Assembly: GCF_900105885.1 (NCBI RefSeq)
Contig: NZ_LT629780.1
Coordinates: 1,178,001 to 1,242,000 of the forward strand
DNA length: 64,000 nt
Origin: Pseudomonas guangdongensis
Lineage (GTDB): Bacteria; Pseudomonadota; Gammaproteobacteria; Pseudomonadales; Pseudomonadaceae
Reading direction: 5' to 3'
Part shown: positions 19,794 to 29,552 of the stretch, one piece after another
How positions within the stretch are numbered: position 1 is the stretch's first letter
How the letters are laid out: every line of letters starts with the position of its first letter
Notes under the pieces: model-generated
The model's database searches: none
What the model saw: only the letters and a program-made list of their open reading frames with translations
Told to the model about the DNA's origin: nothing
Position numbers and translations under genes: made by a program

Positions 19794-20015
19794 GATCCAG
19801 GGACGGGCGTGCGGTGCGGGCATCCAGCATAGCGCGTCGGGATGCGGGTTGGGTGCCGCCCGGGGGCATTGCGGTGCCTGGCGCTGATGCGCGGGCGCGG
19901 TGAGCGGTGTATCCGCCGAGGTGCGGTCCTGCGGCGGCCTCATGCGCTGCGGGGAGTCGTCCAGGGTGGTCGCAGCGCGGCGGCAGGGGCCGGGGCGTGC
20001 CCGCCGCCTGGCTGC

Positions 20016-20888
20016 TCAGCGGCCGGTCGGGGCCGGCTCGGGACCGCTGACCAGGGCCTGGCGACGCAGCGCGCCGGGCAGGCGGATCTCCACCGCCACC
20101 GGCAGGTGGTCGGAGATCGGTGCGTCCAGCACCGCCATGCGCTGCAGGGCCAGCTCGGGGCTGAGCAGGATGTGGTCGATGCAGCGCTGCGGCTGCCAGC
20201 TGGGGAAGGTGGCGCAGGTCTGCGGGGCGAGCAGGCCGAGGTCGCGCAGCGGCGAGTGTTCGAGCAGTTCGCTGGCGTGGGTGTTCATGTCGCCCATCAG
20301 CACGCAGTGGCGGTAGCCGTGGATCAGTTCGCGGATGTAGGCCAGCTGGCGGGTGCGCGCCTTGGCGCCGAGCGCCAGGTGCATCATCACCACCGCCAGC
20401 GCCTGCGGGCCTTCGCCGAAACGCAGCAGGATCGCGCCGCGTCCGCGCGGGCCGGGCAGCGGGTGATCTTCCAGCAGGCTCGGACGCAGGCGGCTGAGCA
20501 GGCCGTTGCTGTGCTGGGCCAGCGGGCCCAGGTTGCGGTTGAGCTGCTGGTACCAGTAGGGGAAGTCGCCGAGCTGGGCGAGGTGCTCGACCTGGTTGAC
20601 GTAGCTGGAGCGCAGGCTGCCGCCGTCCACTTCCTGCAGGGCGACCAGGTCGAAATCGCCGAGCAGCGTGCCGATGCGCTGCAGGTTGGCGGCGCGTTCG
20701 CGGTGCGGCAGCAGGTGCTGCCAGCTGCGGGTCAGGTAGTGATGGTAGCGGCGGGTGCTGATGCCGACCTGGATGTTGAAGCTGAGCAGGCGCAGCGAGT
20801 CGCCCGGACCGGCCGCCGCGCCGGCCCGGGGGTTGTGCTGCGCGCTGTGGCTACCGGGCGCGCGGCGCTCGATCCAGCGCCTGAGCAT
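20016..20888 (-). CDS. Endonuclease/exonuclease/phosphatase (EEP) family protein
   Basis: A 290-residue member of the DNase I-like EEP superfamily. The motifs are in order: LLSFNIQVG, LVALQEVDGGS (catalytic Glu), VLMGDMNTHASEL (Asp/Asn pair) and ISDHLPVAVEI (catalytic Asp-His). The protein has no signal peptide, so it should act in the cytoplasm. In Pseudomonas this gene commonly follows dsbA, as here: dsbA ends 8 bases before this start, so they are co-transcribed. The substrate is not predictable because the family includes nucleases and phosphodiesterases for lipids and sugars. Confidence 0.88.
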   Translation of the reverse strand: MLRRWIERRAPGSHSAQHNPRAGAAAGPGDSLRLLSFNIQVGISTRRYHHYLTRSWQHLLPHRERAANLQRIGTLLGDFDLVALQEVDGGSLRSSYVNQVEHLAQLGDFPYWYQQLNRNLGPLAQHSNGLLSRLRPSLLEDHPLPGPRGRGAILLRFGEGPQALAVVMMHLALGAKARTRQLAYIRELIHGYRHCVLMGDMNTHASELLEHSPLRDLGLLAPQTCATFPSWQPQRCIDHILLSPELALQRMAVLDAPISDHLPVAVEIRLPGALRRQALVSGPEPAPTGR

Positions 20889-20896
20889 GGCGGCGC

Positions 20897-21541
20897 TTAC
20901 TGGGCGGCTGCGGGCTGGCTGGCGCGCTCCTTGGCGATCAGGTGATCGGCGACCTTGAGGGCGCCCTCCGGACCGCCGGCGCTGCCCAGGTCGAAGCGGT
21001 ACTTGCCGTTGACCACCATCACCGGTACGCCGGTGATCTGGTAGGACATCGCCAGTTTCTTGGCCTTCTCCATCTGCCCCTTCACGGCGAAGGAGTTGAA
21101 GGTCTTCAGGAAGACGTCCTTGTCGACGCCCTGGCCGGCGAGGAACTCGGCCATTTCCTCGGGGGTGGCGAGCTTCTTCTGCTCGTTGTGGATGGCGGAG
21201 AAGACCGCCTGGTGGACCTTGTCCTCCACGCCCATCGCTTCGAGGGTCAGGAACATCTGCCCGTGGACGTTCCACAGGCCGCCGAACAGGGCGGGCACGC
21301 GGACGAAGTTGACGTCTTCGGGCAGCTTCTCGGCCCAGGGCAGGATGCTCGGCTCGAACTGGTAGCAGTGCGGGCAGCCGTACCAGAACAGCTCGACCAC
21401 CTCGATCTTGCCGGGCTGGGCGACCGGAACCGGGCTGCCCAGTTCGACGTACTGCTTGCCGGCCTGGATGTCTTCGGCTGAGGCGGTGGCGCCGAACAGG
21501 CTGAGGCCGGCGAAGACGGCGGAGAGAACCAGATTACGCAT
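20897..21541 (-). CDS. dsbA: Thiol:disulfide interchange protein DsbA
   Basis: A 214-residue periplasmic oxidase that puts disulfide bonds into exported proteins. The signal peptide MRNLVLSAVFAGLSLFGATA ends near SAEDI. The thioredoxin-fold active site is FWYGCPHCYQFEP. The cis-Pro loop reads GVPVMVVNGKY. It lies between cytochrome c4 upstream and the EEP gene downstream, all on the minus strand, and the cytochrome c5-c4-dsbA order is standard in Pseudomonas. A hairpin between c4 and dsbA suggests partly separate transcription. Confidence 0.96.
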   Translation of the reverse strand: MRNLVLSAVFAGLSLFGATASAEDIQAGKQYVELGSPVPVAQPGKIEVVELFWYGCPHCYQFEPSILPWAEKLPEDVNFVRVPALFGGLWNVHGQMFLTLEAMGVEDKVHQAVFSAIHNEQKKLATPEEMAEFLAGQGVDKDVFLKTFNSFAVKGQMEKAKKLAMSYQITGVPVMVVNGKYRFDLGSAGGPEGALKVADHLIAKERASQPAAAQ

Positions 21542-21633
21542 GCTGAACTCCTGAACGGGTGCGGGGTGCGCGGTACGGGATTGGACGCCGCGGTGGCGGC
21601 CGAGTTCGCCGGATTGTAGGCGAGACGGGTACG

Positions 21634-21661
21634 AAAAAGGGCGGCCGTAGCCACCCTTTTT
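21634..21661 (-). terminator. Terminator after cytochrome c4
   Basis: The arms AAAAAGGGCGGC (21634-21645) and GCCACCCTTTTT (21650-21661) have one mismatch. On the minus strand the hairpin ends in TTTTT. It lies 24 bases after the cytochrome c4 stop codon and before dsbA. Confidence 0.75.
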
Positions 21662-21685
21662 GTGTTGCAGACTATACCGGGGTGC

Positions 21686-22291
21686 TCAGTGCAGGCCCTG
21701 GATATAGCTGGACACCGCTTCGATGTCCTTGTTGCTCAGCTTGGCGGCGATGGCGCGCATGATCATGCTGTCGCCGTCGTTGGTGCGGTTGCCTTCGCGG
21801 AAGTCGGTCAGCTGCTTGGCCACATAGGTGGCGTGCTGGCCGTTCAGTTTCGGGAAGCCGGCCAGGTCGTTGCCGGCGCCGTTGGGCGAGTGGCAGCCGG
21901 TGCAGGCAGGCATGCCGGCTTCCAGGTTGCCGCCGCGGAACAGTGCTTCGCCGCGCTCGACCAGCTTGGGATCGGCCTGACCGATGCTGCCGGTCTGGCT
22001 GGCGTAGTAGGCGGCGATGTCGGCCAGGTCCTGATCGCTCAGGTTGGTCAGCAGGCCGGTCATTTCGACTACCTGACGATTGCCACTCTTGATGTCGTTC
22101 AGCTGCTTGAGCAGGTAGCGCTCGCCCTGGCCGGCCAGTTTCGGGAAGTTCGGTGCCAGGCTGTTGCCATCCGGGCTGTGGCAGGCGCCGCACACGGCGG
22201 TCTTGGCCTGGCCGGCAGCGGCGTCGCCAGCAGCCTGTGCCAGACCGGTAACGCCCAGGGTCAACAGCAGACTCACGAGTAGTTTGTTCAT
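21686..22291 (-). CDS. Cytochrome c4 (di-haem)
   Basis: A 201-residue periplasmic di-haem cytochrome that delivers electrons to terminal oxidases. It has a signal peptide (MNKLLVSLLLTLGVTGLAQA) and two CxxCH motifs: Cys34-Cys37-His38 (CGACH) and Cys130-Cys133-His134 (CTGCH). The two halves repeat each other, including the KLAGQGERYL / KLNGQHATYV blocks. It follows the cytochrome c5 gene on the same strand, 44 bases apart, consistent with an operon. Confidence 0.95.
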   Translation of the reverse strand: MNKLLVSLLLTLGVTGLAQAAGDAAAGQAKTAVCGACHSPDGNSLAPNFPKLAGQGERYLLKQLNDIKSGNRQVVEMTGLLTNLSDQDLADIAAYYASQTGSIGQADPKLVERGEALFRGGNLEAGMPACTGCHSPNGAGNDLAGFPKLNGQHATYVAKQLTDFREGNRTNDGDSMIMRAIAAKLSNKDIEAVSSYIQGLH

Positions 22292-22335
22292 CAGCTAATC
22301 CAACTACGGCTAAGTGGGGAATGGGGTAGGCGGAC

Positions 22336-22626
22336 TTACTTGCTCATCCACTCGATGGTGGCTTTGTAGTCCTCGGCGCTGCAGTCCATGCACATGCCGC
22401 GCGGCGGCATGGCGTTCAGGCCGTTGGTAACGCTGGCGACCAGTGCGTCCATGCCTTTTTCCAGGCGCGGTTTCCAGGCTTCGGCATCGCCCTTTTTCGG
22501 GGCTCCGGCGACGCCGGCGTTGTGACACACGGCGCAGGCCTTGTTGTAGACCGCTTCGGGTTCCTGGGCAGCCTGCACGGAGGCAGTCATGGCAGCGAGC
22601 GACACAGCGAGCAGCAGTTTCTTCAT
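22336..22626 (-). CDS. Cytochrome c5 family mono-haem cytochrome
   Basis: A 96-residue periplasmic cytochrome. The signal peptide is [19 protein letters not shown]. The haem motif is CAVCH (Cys31, Cys34, His35). The axial Met region is [17 protein letters not shown], and the two extra Cys in MCMDC are the conserved disulfide of c5-type cytochromes. The start at 22626 gives the signal peptide and is preferred over longer upstream frames. It is the first gene of the c5-c4-dsbA cluster, and its promoter should lie in the 223-base gap before engB. Confidence 0.92.
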   Translation of the reverse strand: MKKLLLAVSLAAMTASVQAAQEPEAVYNKACAVCHNAGVAGAPKKGDAEAWKPRLEKGMDALVASVTNGLNAMPPRGMCMDCSAEDYKATIEWMSK

Positions 22627-22849
22627 GGTCGACCTCTTCTCATCGGATGAAGACGGCCCGGCGCTCTGCTGGCGGGGTCCGTCCAGGCTAACACGGAATC
22701 TTGGCGGTAAAGCGCACACAAAATCCGTGGCATTATATACACGCGACGTCAAAACGGAAACGGAACCACCGTCCGCGACACTTGGTCGCAGCCCAATTCA
22801 GTCCCAGTCTGCGCGCGCCTGCGGCGCAGGCAAACAACAGGCCCACGCC

Positions 22850-23503
22850 ATGTCCGTCAAGAATCCGATCCTCGGCCTGTGTCAGCAGGCCGCCTTCATC
22901 AAGAGCGCCGCCCAGGTCGATCAGTGCCCGCCGGACGAGGGTTTCGAAGTGGCCTTCGCCGGGCGCTCCAACGCCGGCAAGTCCAGCGCGCTGAACACCC
23001 TGACCCACGCCCGTCTGGCGCGTACCTCGAAGACCCCGGGGCGCACCCAGCTGCTCAACTTCTTCCGTCTCGACGACATGCGCCGGCTGGTCGACCTGCC
23101 CGGCTACGGCTACGCCAAGGTGCCGATTCCCCTCAAGCAGCACTGGCAGCGTCACCTGGAGGCCTACCTGGGCAGCCGTCACAGCCTGGTCGGCGTGGTG
23201 CTGATGATGGACATCCGCCATCCGCTCACCGAGTTCGACCGCATGATGCTCGACTGGGCGCTGGCCAGCCGCCTGCCGATTCACGTGCTGCTGACCAAGG
23301 CCGACAAGCTGACCTTCGGCGCGGCGAAGAATGCGCTGCTCAAGGTGCAGAAGGACATTCGCCAGGGCTGGGGCGACGTGGCCAGCGTGCAGCTGTTCTC
23401 CGCGCCCAAGCGCCAGGGCATCGAGGAGGCGCAGGCGGTGCTGGCCGGCTGGCTGGGGCTGCTGGAGGGCGTCGATGCCGACGCGGAGGTCGCGCAGGGC
23501 TGA
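22850..23503 (+). CDS. engB: Ribosome biogenesis GTPase EngB (YihA/YsxC)
   Basis: A 217-residue GTPase needed for late assembly of the large ribosomal subunit. Its motifs are complete: G1 [10 protein letters not shown]2 TPGRTQ, G3 [10 protein letters not shown]4 TKADK, G5 FSAPKRQG. The start [16 protein letters not shown] at 22850 matches the family. It converges on polA, with an ErsA-like small RNA gene in the gap, the same context as Spot 42 in E. coli. Confidence 0.96.
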   Translation: MSVKNPILGLCQQAAFIKSAAQVDQCPPDEGFEVAFAGRSNAGKSSALNTLTHARLARTSKTPGRTQLLNFFRLDDMRRLVDLPGYGYAKVPIPLKQHWQRHLEAYLGSRHSLVGVVLMMDIRHPLTEFDRMMLDWALASRLPIHVLLTKADKLTFGAAKNALLKVQKDIRQGWGDVASVQLFSAPKRQGIEEAQAVLAGWLGLLEGVDADAEVAQG

Positions 23504-23529
23504 GCGGCGCCGGGTCGCGAATTGCGGGC

Positions 23530-23658
23530 AAAAAAAAGCCGGACTTCCGAGGTGGGGGGAGGGAAGTCCGACCTTGTAATGCCGCAGTCTCAGGCTGCGG
23601 CAGTCTGCCAACAGGTGTTGCAAGCACTCATTGCTCCGCGAGGGGCTGCCAACCACTC
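23530..23658 (-). ncRNA. ersA: ErsA-like small regulatory RNA
   Basis: In the engB-polA gap, on the same strand as polA. The 3' end is an intrinsic terminator: arms CGGACTTCC and GGAAGTCCG enclose a C-rich loop (CTCCCCCCACCT on the minus strand), followed by eight T (plus-strand A run 23530-23537). A second hairpin, GCCGCAG / CTGCGGC, spans 23581-23601. A sigma-E-like promoter upstream predicts a start near 23658 and an RNA of about 130 nt, close to the 132 nt I recall for P. aeruginosa ErsA, which occupies this locus. The C-rich loop could pair with ribosome-binding sites. ErsA affects exopolysaccharide and biofilm genes in P. aeruginosa. The 5' end is predicted only. Confidence 0.75.
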
Positions 23659-23664
23659 GTAACA

Positions 23665-23693
23665 TCCGACCGCGGCGGCGGCGCGATGGTTCC
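23665..23693 (-). promoter_or_regulatory. Sigma-E/AlgU (sigma-22)-type promoter of the ErsA-like sRNA
   Basis: On the minus strand GGAACC (23693-23688) is separated by about 18 bases from TCGGA (23669-23665). This resembles the GGAACTT-N16/17-TCTGA pattern of AlgU promoters. ErsA in P. aeruginosa is reported to be AlgU-dependent, which fits. The -10 box deviates by one base. Confidence 0.6.
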
Positions 23694-23720
23694 CCCGTTC
23701 GTCGCCGCGCCGCGTGCGTC

Positions 23721-26510
23721 TCAGTGCGCCTCGTCCCAGTTGGCGCCGACCCCCGCTTCCACCAGCAGCGGCACGTCCAGCGCGGCGGCACCGCTCATCA
23801 GCGGCAGCAGGCCGGCCCTGAGCGCCTCGACCTGATCCTCGCGCACCTCCAGAACCAGTTCGTCATGGACCTGGAGGATCATCCGCGCATCCAGCCCGCT
23901 GTCCTGCAGCCAGGCATCCACCGCGACCATGGCGCGCTTGATGATGTCGGCGGCGCTGCCCTGCATGGGCGCGTTGATCGCCGTGCGTTCGGCGGCCTTG
24001 CGCATCGCGCCGTTGCGCGAGCGGATCTCCGGCAGGTACAGGCGGCGGCCGAACAGGGTCTCGACATAGCCCTGCTCGGCGGCCTGCGCGCGGGTGCGCT
24101 CCATATAGGCCAGTACGCCGGGGTAACGGGCGAAGTAGCGCTCGATGTACTCCTGGGCTTCCTTGCGCTCGACGCCCAGCTGCTTGGCCAGGCCGAAGGC
24201 GCTCATGCCGTAGATCAGCCCGAAGTTGATCGCCTTGGCACGGCGGCGCTGCTCGGCAGTGACCTGCTCCAGGGCGACGCCGAACACCTCGGCGGCGGTG
24301 GCGCGGTGCACGTCGCGGTCGTGGCGGAAGGCGTCGAGCAGCCCGGCGTCCTGGGCCAGGTGGGCCATGATGCGCAGCTCGATCTGCGAGTAGTCGGCGG
24401 CGACCAGCCGGTAGCCCGGCGCGGAGACGAAGGCCTGGCGGATGCGCCGGCCCTCGGCGGTGCGGATCGGGATGTTCTGCAGGTTGGGGTCGCTGGAGGA
24501 CAGCCGTCCGGTGGCGGTCACCGCCTGGTGGTAGCTGGTGTGGATGCGCCCGGTGCACGGGTTGATCTGCTCGGGCAGACGGTCGGTGTAGGTGCTTTTG
24601 AGCTTGCTGACGCTGCGGTACTCGATCAGCACCTGGGGCAGCGCGTGGCCCTGCTCGGCCAGCTCGGCCAGCACGCTCTCGGCGGTCGAGGCCTGGCCCT
24701 TGGCGGTCTTGGCGAGGATCGGCAGGCCGAGCTTGTCGTAGAGGATGGCGCCGAGCTGCTTGGGCGAGGCGAGATTGAACTCCTCGCCGGCCAGCTCGAA
24801 GGCCGCCCGTTCGAGCTGCTGCATCTTCTCGCCCAGCTCGACGCTCTGCTCGCCGAGCAGCTGGGCGTCGACCAGCGCGCCGTGGCGCTCGATGCGCGCC
24901 AACACCGGCACCAGCGGCATCTCGATGTCGGTGAGCACTTGCGCCAGGGTTGGCTCCGCCTGCAGCTTCTCCCACAGGGTGCGGTGCAGGCGCAGGGTGA
25001 CGTCGGCGTCCTCGGCGGCGTAGGGCCCGGCCTGTTCCAGGGCGATCTGGTCGAAGGTCAGCTGCTTGGCGCCCTTGCCGGCGATGTCCTCGAACTTCAC
25101 CGTCGTCTCGTCCAGGTACTTGAGTGCCAGGCTGTCCATGTCGTGGCGCGTCGCGGTCGAATCCAGCACGTAGGATTCGAGCATGGTGTCGAAGGCCACC
25201 CCGCGCACCGCGATGCCGTAGCGGGCGAGGATGTTGATGTCGTACTTGGCGTGCTGGCCGACCTTGGCCTTGGTCGGGTCCTCCAGCAGCGGCTTGAGCG
25301 CGGCGAGCACGGTGTCGCGGTCCAGCTGCTCGGGCACGCCCATGTAGCTGTGGGTCAGCGGCACGTAGGCGGCCTCGAACGGCGTGATCGCGAAGGAGAG
25401 GCCGACCAGTTCGGCCTGCTGGGCGTCGAGGCCGGTGGTCTCGGTGTCGAAGGCGAACAGCGGCGCGGCTTCGAGCTTCGCCAGCCAGGCGGCGAAGCGC
25501 GCCGGGTCGAGCAGGGTTTCGTAGTGTCGCGGGGCGGCGGCCGGTTCCGGCTTGTCCACTGTCGTCGCGGTATCGCCGTCGGCGGCGAACAGGTCGGCGG
25601 TCGCGGTCGGCGCCGGCTGGCTGTCCAGCTGGCGCTGGGCCTCGTCCAGCCAGCTCCTGAACTCCAGCTCGCGGTACAGCGGCAGCAGCGCGGCGTGGTC
25701 CGGCGCGGCGGGGTGCAGTTCGTCGAGGTGCACGTCGAGTGCCACGTCGGTCTTGATGGTGGCCAGCTGGTAGGACAGGTAGGCCATCTCGCGGTGTTCC
25801 TCGAGCTTGGCCGGCAGCGACTTGGCGCCGCGGATCGGCAGCGCCGGCACCCGGTCGAGGCTGGCGTAGATCAGGTCGAGGCCGCCGCCCAGGCCCTGCA
25901 GCAGGCCCAGCGCGGTCTTCTCGCCGACCCCCGGCACGCCGGGGATGTTGTCGACCTTGTCGCCCATCAGCGCCAGGTAGTCGATGATCAGCTCCGGGCC
26001 GATGCCGAACTTGGCGATCACCCCGTCGCGGTCCAGGTAGGTCGGCGGGTTGGTCATGGTGTTGACCAGGGTGATGTGGCCGTCGACCAGCTGGGCCATG
26101 TCCTTGTCGCCGGTGGAGATCAGCACCGGGCGCTCGGCGGCGGCGCTGGAGCGCGCCAGGGTGCCGATCACGTCGTCGGCCTCGACCCCCTCGATGCACA
26201 GCAGCGGCAGGCCGAGGGCGCGCACGCAGGCGTGCAGCGGCTCGATCTGCACGCGCAGGTCGTCGGGCATCGGCGGGCGGTGCGACTTGTAGTGCTCGAA
26301 CAGCTCGTCGCGGAAAGTCGGCCCCTTGGCGTCGAACACCACCGCGAAGGGGCTGTCCGGGTACTGCCTGCGCAGGCTCCTGAGCATGTTCAGCACGCCT
26401 TTCACCGCCCCGGTGGGCAGCCCCTTGGCGGTGTGCAGCGGCGGCAGGGCGTGGAAGGCGCGGTACAGGTAGGAGGAACCGTCCACCAGGACGAGAGGGG
26501 CTAGACTCAT
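23721..26510 (-). CDS. polA: DNA polymerase I
   Basis: A 929-residue repair and Okazaki-fragment polymerase with all three activities. The N-terminal 5' nuclease (about residues 1-300) shows [17 protein letters not shown] and [18 protein letters not shown]. The 3'-5' exonuclease has an intact [11 protein letters not shown], so proofreading should work. The polymerase has [16 protein letters not shown] (motif A), [14 protein letters not shown] (motif B) and [11 protein letters not shown] (motif C). The ATG at 26510 ([11 protein letters not shown]) is the family start. Transcribed alone, with the ErsA-like RNA immediately downstream on the same strand. Confidence 0.97.
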   Translation of the reverse strand: MSLAPLVLVDGSSYLYRAFHALPPLHTAKGLPTGAVKGVLNMLRSLRRQYPDSPFAVVFDAKGPTFRDELFEHYKSHRPPMPDDLRVQIEPLHACVRALGLPLLCIEGVEADDVIGTLARSSAAAERPVLISTGDKDMAQLVDGHITLVNTMTNPPTYLDRDGVIAKFGIGPELIIDYLALMGDKVDNIPGVPGVGEKTALGLLQGLGGGLDLIYASLDRVPALPIRGAKSLPAKLEEHREMAYLSYQLATIKTDVALDVHLDELHPAAPDHAALLPLYRELEFRSWLDEAQRQLDSQPAPTATADLFAADGDTATTVDKPEPAAAPRHYETLLDPARFAAWLAKLEAAPLFAFDTETTGLDAQQAELVGLSFAITPFEAAYVPLTHSYMGVPEQLDRDTVLAALKPLLEDPTKAKVGQHAKYDINILARYGIAVRGVAFDTMLESYVLDSTATRHDMDSLALKYLDETTVKFEDIAGKGAKQLTFDQIALEQAGPYAAEDADVTLRLHRTLWEKLQAEPTLAQVLTDIEMPLVPVLARIERHGALVDAQLLGEQSVELGEKMQQLERAAFELAGEEFNLASPKQLGAILYDKLGLPILAKTAKGQASTAESVLAELAEQGHALPQVLIEYRSVSKLKSTYTDRLPEQINPCTGRIHTSYHQAVTATGRLSSSDPNLQNIPIRTAEGRRIRQAFVSAPGYRLVAADYSQIELRIMAHLAQDAGLLDAFRHDRDVHRATAAEVFGVALEQVTAEQRRRAKAINFGLIYGMSAFGLAKQLGVERKEAQEYIERYFARYPGVLAYMERTRAQAAEQGYVETLFGRRLYLPEIRSRNGAMRKAAERTAINAPMQGSAADIIKRAMVAVDAWLQDSGLDARMILQVHDELVLEVREDQVEALRAGLLPLMSGAAALDVPLLVEAGVGANWDEAH

Positions 26511-26587
26511 AGGGAAATCGACTCTTGGGCGATGCGACCGGGGTAAGATAACCGGACAATTCACAGCAAAGGGACAAGGTTACCACC

Positions 26588-26872
26588 ATGCGCGCAATCA
26601 ACCGTCTGCTGCTCGCCGGCCTGCTGGCCGCCACCCCGCTGGTCGCCAGTGCCGAGGACGCGGCGCCGAGCGGCGAACCGGATGTGACCATCCGCCAGGA
26701 AGGCGACAAGACCGTCCAGGAGTACCGCATCAATGGCTTCCTCTATGCCATCAAGGTCACCCCCAAGACCGGCAAGCCGTACTTCCTGGTCCGCGCCGAC
26801 GGCGACAGCAACTTCATCCGCTCCGACAGCCCGGACATGCTGATCCCGCAGTGGGAAATCTTCCGCTGGTGA
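26588..26872 (+). CDS. DUF2782 family periplasmic protein
   Basis: A 94-residue protein with a signal peptide (MRAINRLLLAGLLAATPLVA, cut near SAED). The mature part has the family signature VTIRQEGDKTVQEYRINGFL and PYFLVRADGDSNFIR. It is found between polA and thrB in Pseudomonas, as here, and is divergent from polA with only 77 bases between start codons. Function unknown. Co-transcription with thrB is plausible because the gap is 67 bases. Confidence 0.88.
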   Translation: MRAINRLLLAGLLAATPLVASAEDAAPSGEPDVTIRQEGDKTVQEYRINGFLYAIKVTPKTGKPYFLVRADGDSNFIRSDSPDMLIPQWEIFRW

Positions 26873-26939
26873 CCGGCTGCGGCGGCCGGTCCGCCCCGGT
26901 CGCCGCAGCGCCTCGCCCCTTGCCGCGCAGGTAACCGCG

Positions 26940-27890
26940 ATGTCCGTCTTCACCCCGCTCCAGCGCCCCGAACTGCAGGCCTTCCTCGCGCCCTACGGCC
27001 TCGGCCGCCTGCTCGACTTTCAGGGCATCGCCGCCGGCACCGAGAACAGCAACTTCTTCGTCAGCCTGGAGCGCGGCGAGTATGTGCTGACTCTGGTCGA
27101 GCGCGGCCCGCGCGAAGCCCTGGGCTTCGCCGTCGCCCTGCTCGACGTGCTGCATGCCGCCGGCCTGCCGGTGCCCTACGCGCTGCGCACGGCGGACGGC
27201 ACCGCCATCGGCGAGCTGGCCGGGCTGCCGGCGCTGCTGCAGCCGCGCCTGCCCGGCCGTCACGTCGGCCTGCCCAATGCGCACCACTGCCAGGCGGTCG
27301 GCGAACTGCTGGCGCGCCTGCACCTGGCCACCCGCGCGGCATGCATCGAACGACCTAGCGACCGCGGCTTCGCCTGGATGCTCGGCGAGGGTCCGCTGCA
27401 GGCGCTGCGCCTGGACGACGCCGGGTGCGCGCTGCTGCGCGGCGCGCTGGAGGAAATCGCCCGCCTGCGCCCGCGCCTCGACGCGCTGCCGGCGGCCAAC
27501 CTGCACGGCGACCTGTTCCGCGACAACGTGCTGTTCGACGGCAACCGCCTGTCCGGGGTGATCGACTTCCACAACGCCTGCTCCGGGCCGATGCTCTACG
27601 ACCTGGCGATCGCCGCCAACGACTGGTGCGTGGAGCCCTGCGGCGCCTTCGACCGCGCGCGCCTCGACGCGCTGCTCGCCGGCTACGCCGCGCTGCGCCC
27701 GTTCGGCGCCGCCGAGGCCGAGCTGTGGCCGGCCATGCTGCGCGCCGCCTGCGTGCGCTTCTGGCTGTCGCGGCTGATCGCCGCCGAGGCCTTCGCCGGC
27801 CAGGACGTGCTGATCAAGGACCCCGCGGAATTCCGCCAGCTGCTGCAGGCGCGCCAGGGCGCGCTGCCGGGCTTGCCCTTCGCCCTGTAG
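26940..27890 (+). CDS. thrB: Homoserine kinase (aminoglycoside-phosphotransferase fold)
   Basis: A 316-residue kinase that phosphorylates homoserine in threonine synthesis. It belongs to the choline/aminoglycoside kinase fold used by Pseudomonas in place of the GHMP-type ThrB. Catalytic loop NLHGDLFRDNVLFDG and metal-binding SGVIDFHNACSG are present. The N-terminus FTPLQRPELQAFLAPYGLG is typical. The gene is full length. In other Pseudomonas, nrdJ and znuA follow thrB; here an MFS gene follows instead. Confidence 0.93.
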   Translation: MSVFTPLQRPELQAFLAPYGLGRLLDFQGIAAGTENSNFFVSLERGEYVLTLVERGPREALGFAVALLDVLHAAGLPVPYALRTADGTAIGELAGLPALLQPRLPGRHVGLPNAHHCQAVGELLARLHLATRAACIERPSDRGFAWMLGEGPLQALRLDDAGCALLRGALEEIARLRPRLDALPAANLHGDLFRDNVLFDGNRLSGVIDFHNACSGPMLYDLAIAANDWCVEPCGAFDRARLDALLAGYAALRPFGAAEAELWPAMLRAACVRFWLSRLIAAEAFAGQDVLIKDPAEFRQLLQARQGALPGLPFAL

Positions 27891-27959
27891 GCCGGCGCGT
27901 TTGCTGCGCGGCGGCGGAGTGTTTATGGTGCACGGACAATAACAATACGAGTCCGTCCC

Positions 27960-29153
27960 ATGGACATGCGCATGCAACGCTTCAAGGTACTGGGCGCCGG
28001 CATCTTCAGCCTGCTGCTGACCCTCGGCATCGCCCGTTTCGCCTACACCCCGCTGCTGCCGCTGATGCAGCAGCAGGCCGGCCTCGGCGTCGCCGACGCC
28101 GGCTGGCTGGCGGCCCTCAACTACACCGGCTACCTGTGCGGTGCGCTGCTCGCCGCACTGATCGGCGACCTGCGTCTCAAGGACCGTCTTTACCGCATCG
28201 GCCTGCTGGTCGCCGTCGCCAGCACCCTGGCGATGGCGCTGAGCGACCACCTCGCGGTGTGGGCGCTGTCGCGCTTCGTCGCCGGGCTGAGCAGCGCCGC
28301 CGGCATGCTGCTCGGTACCGGGCTGATCCTCAACTGGCTGCTCCGCCACGGCCTGCGCGGCGAACTGGGCATCCACTTCTCCGGCATCGGCCTGGGCATC
28401 GTCGGCTGCGCCGCCACGGTGGCGGCGCTGGAGCACTGGCTGGACTGGCGCCAGCAGTGGCTGGCCCTCGGCGTCCTCGGCGTGCTCCTGCTGATCCCGG
28501 CGCTGCGCTGGCTGCCGCCGCCCCCGGCACAGGCGGCGGGCGGGGGCGCCAGCGCGGGCATGGCCGACAACCCGCCCGGTGCGCTGTTCATGCGCCTGCT
28601 GATGGCCGCCTACTTCTGCGCCGGGATCGGCTACGTGGTCAGCGCCACCTTCATCGTCGCCATCGTCGAGCGCCTGCCGGGACTGGCCGGGCAGGGCACC
28701 CTGGTGTTCCTGGCGATCGGCATCGGCGCCGCGCCCGGGTGCATCCTCTGGGACTTCGTCGCCCGGCGCATCGGCATGCTCAGCGCGCTGCTGCTGGCCG
28801 CGCTGCTGCAGATCGGCGGCATCCTGCTGCCGCTGGCCGGCGGCCTGGCGGCGGCGCTGAGCGGCGCGCTGCTGTTCGGTGCGACCTTCATCGGCATGGT
28901 CAGCCTGGTGCTGACCATGGCCGGGCGCTACTACCCGAGCCGCCCGGCGAAGATGATGGGGCGCATGACCCTCTCCTACGGCGCGGCGCAGATCGTCGGC
29001 CCGGCGCTCACCGGCTGGCTGGCGCTGCGCCTGGGCAGCTACGACGCCGGGCTCTACCTGGCGGCGGGCGCGATGCTGCTGGGCAGCGGCCTGCTGCTGG
29101 TGCTCAAGGGGCTGGAACGGCGCGAACTGCGCTTGGCGCCGCTCGGCGGCTGA
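27960..29153 (+). CDS. YbfB/YjiJ family MFS transporter
   Basis: A 397-residue major facilitator superfamily protein with about twelve hydrophobic helices. The N-terminus FKVLGAGIFSLLLTLGIARFAYTPLLPLMQ is the hallmark of the YbfB/YjiJ subfamily (ARFAYTPLLP). A central cytoplasmic loop separates the two halves. Two in-frame Met codons near the start (27960 and 27966) are both possible. Substrate unknown. It lies 69 bases after thrB on the same strand. Confidence 0.88.
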   Translation: MDMRMQRFKVLGAGIFSLLLTLGIARFAYTPLLPLMQQQAGLGVADAGWLAALNYTGYLCGALLAALIGDLRLKDRLYRIGLLVAVASTLAMALSDHLAVWALSRFVAGLSSAAGMLLGTGLILNWLLRHGLRGELGIHFSGIGLGIVGCAATVAALEHWLDWRQQWLALGVLGVLLLIPALRWLPPPPAQAAGGGASAGMADNPPGALFMRLLMAAYFCAGIGYVVSATFIVAIVERLPGLAGQGTLVFLAIGIGAAPGCILWDFVARRIGMLSALLLAALLQIGGILLPLAGGLAAALSGALLFGATFIGMVSLVLTMAGRYYPSRPAKMMGRMTLSYGAAQIVGPALTGWLALRLGSYDAGLYLAAGAMLLGSGLLLVLKGLERRELRLAPLGG

Positions 29154-29552
29154 GGGTACGACGGGGGAGGGGCCGAGGCCGCTTGTGGCGGCCGGTTGGC
29201 ACTGATTGCGGGAGAGACGCGCCGCTCCGCCTTGTGGACGGTGGCGCGTGCAGACCTTGCCGCTGGCGGGGTCTGCCTTGCTCGCAGCGTCTGGCGAGAC
29301 GGCTGGACGTTCGCGCGGACGGGCACCGGCCGCTGGGTACCTGACAAAACCTCACGGCGGCGACGAGCGCGGGCACGGTACGCCGGTTGCCGGTGGCGGT
29401 CAATCGCGGCGTGGACCGGGCTGTGCCCGGCACGCGGCGGGGAAGCGTCCGGCCCCGCCGCCGGGCGCGTCCCGCCCGCTCTGCGCTGCTGACTCGGCGC
29501 GGGGCTGCAGGTCTGTGCGATCCTTGCGGCGTCTTCTTCCCGGAGTGATGCG
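29154..29552. other. Intergenic region without a supported gene
   Basis: This 399-base gap lies between two transporter genes on the same strand. Several overlapping open frames exist because of the high GC content, but none shows family resemblance or normal residue composition. A 7-bp inverted repeat, GCAGACC / GGTCTGC, occurs at 29250-29276. I see no promoter or RNA gene that I can support. Confidence 0.5.

Noticed and set aside
22747..22752. TTGACG (minus strand) as -35 of the cytochrome c5 operon
   Set aside because: The nearest TATAAT (minus strand of 22732-22737) is only 9 bases away, far below the normal 16-18 base spacing.
23631..26504. Long open frame opposite polA
   Set aside because: It is the mirror of polA codons, with no domain resemblance. 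polA has all its motifs on the other strand.
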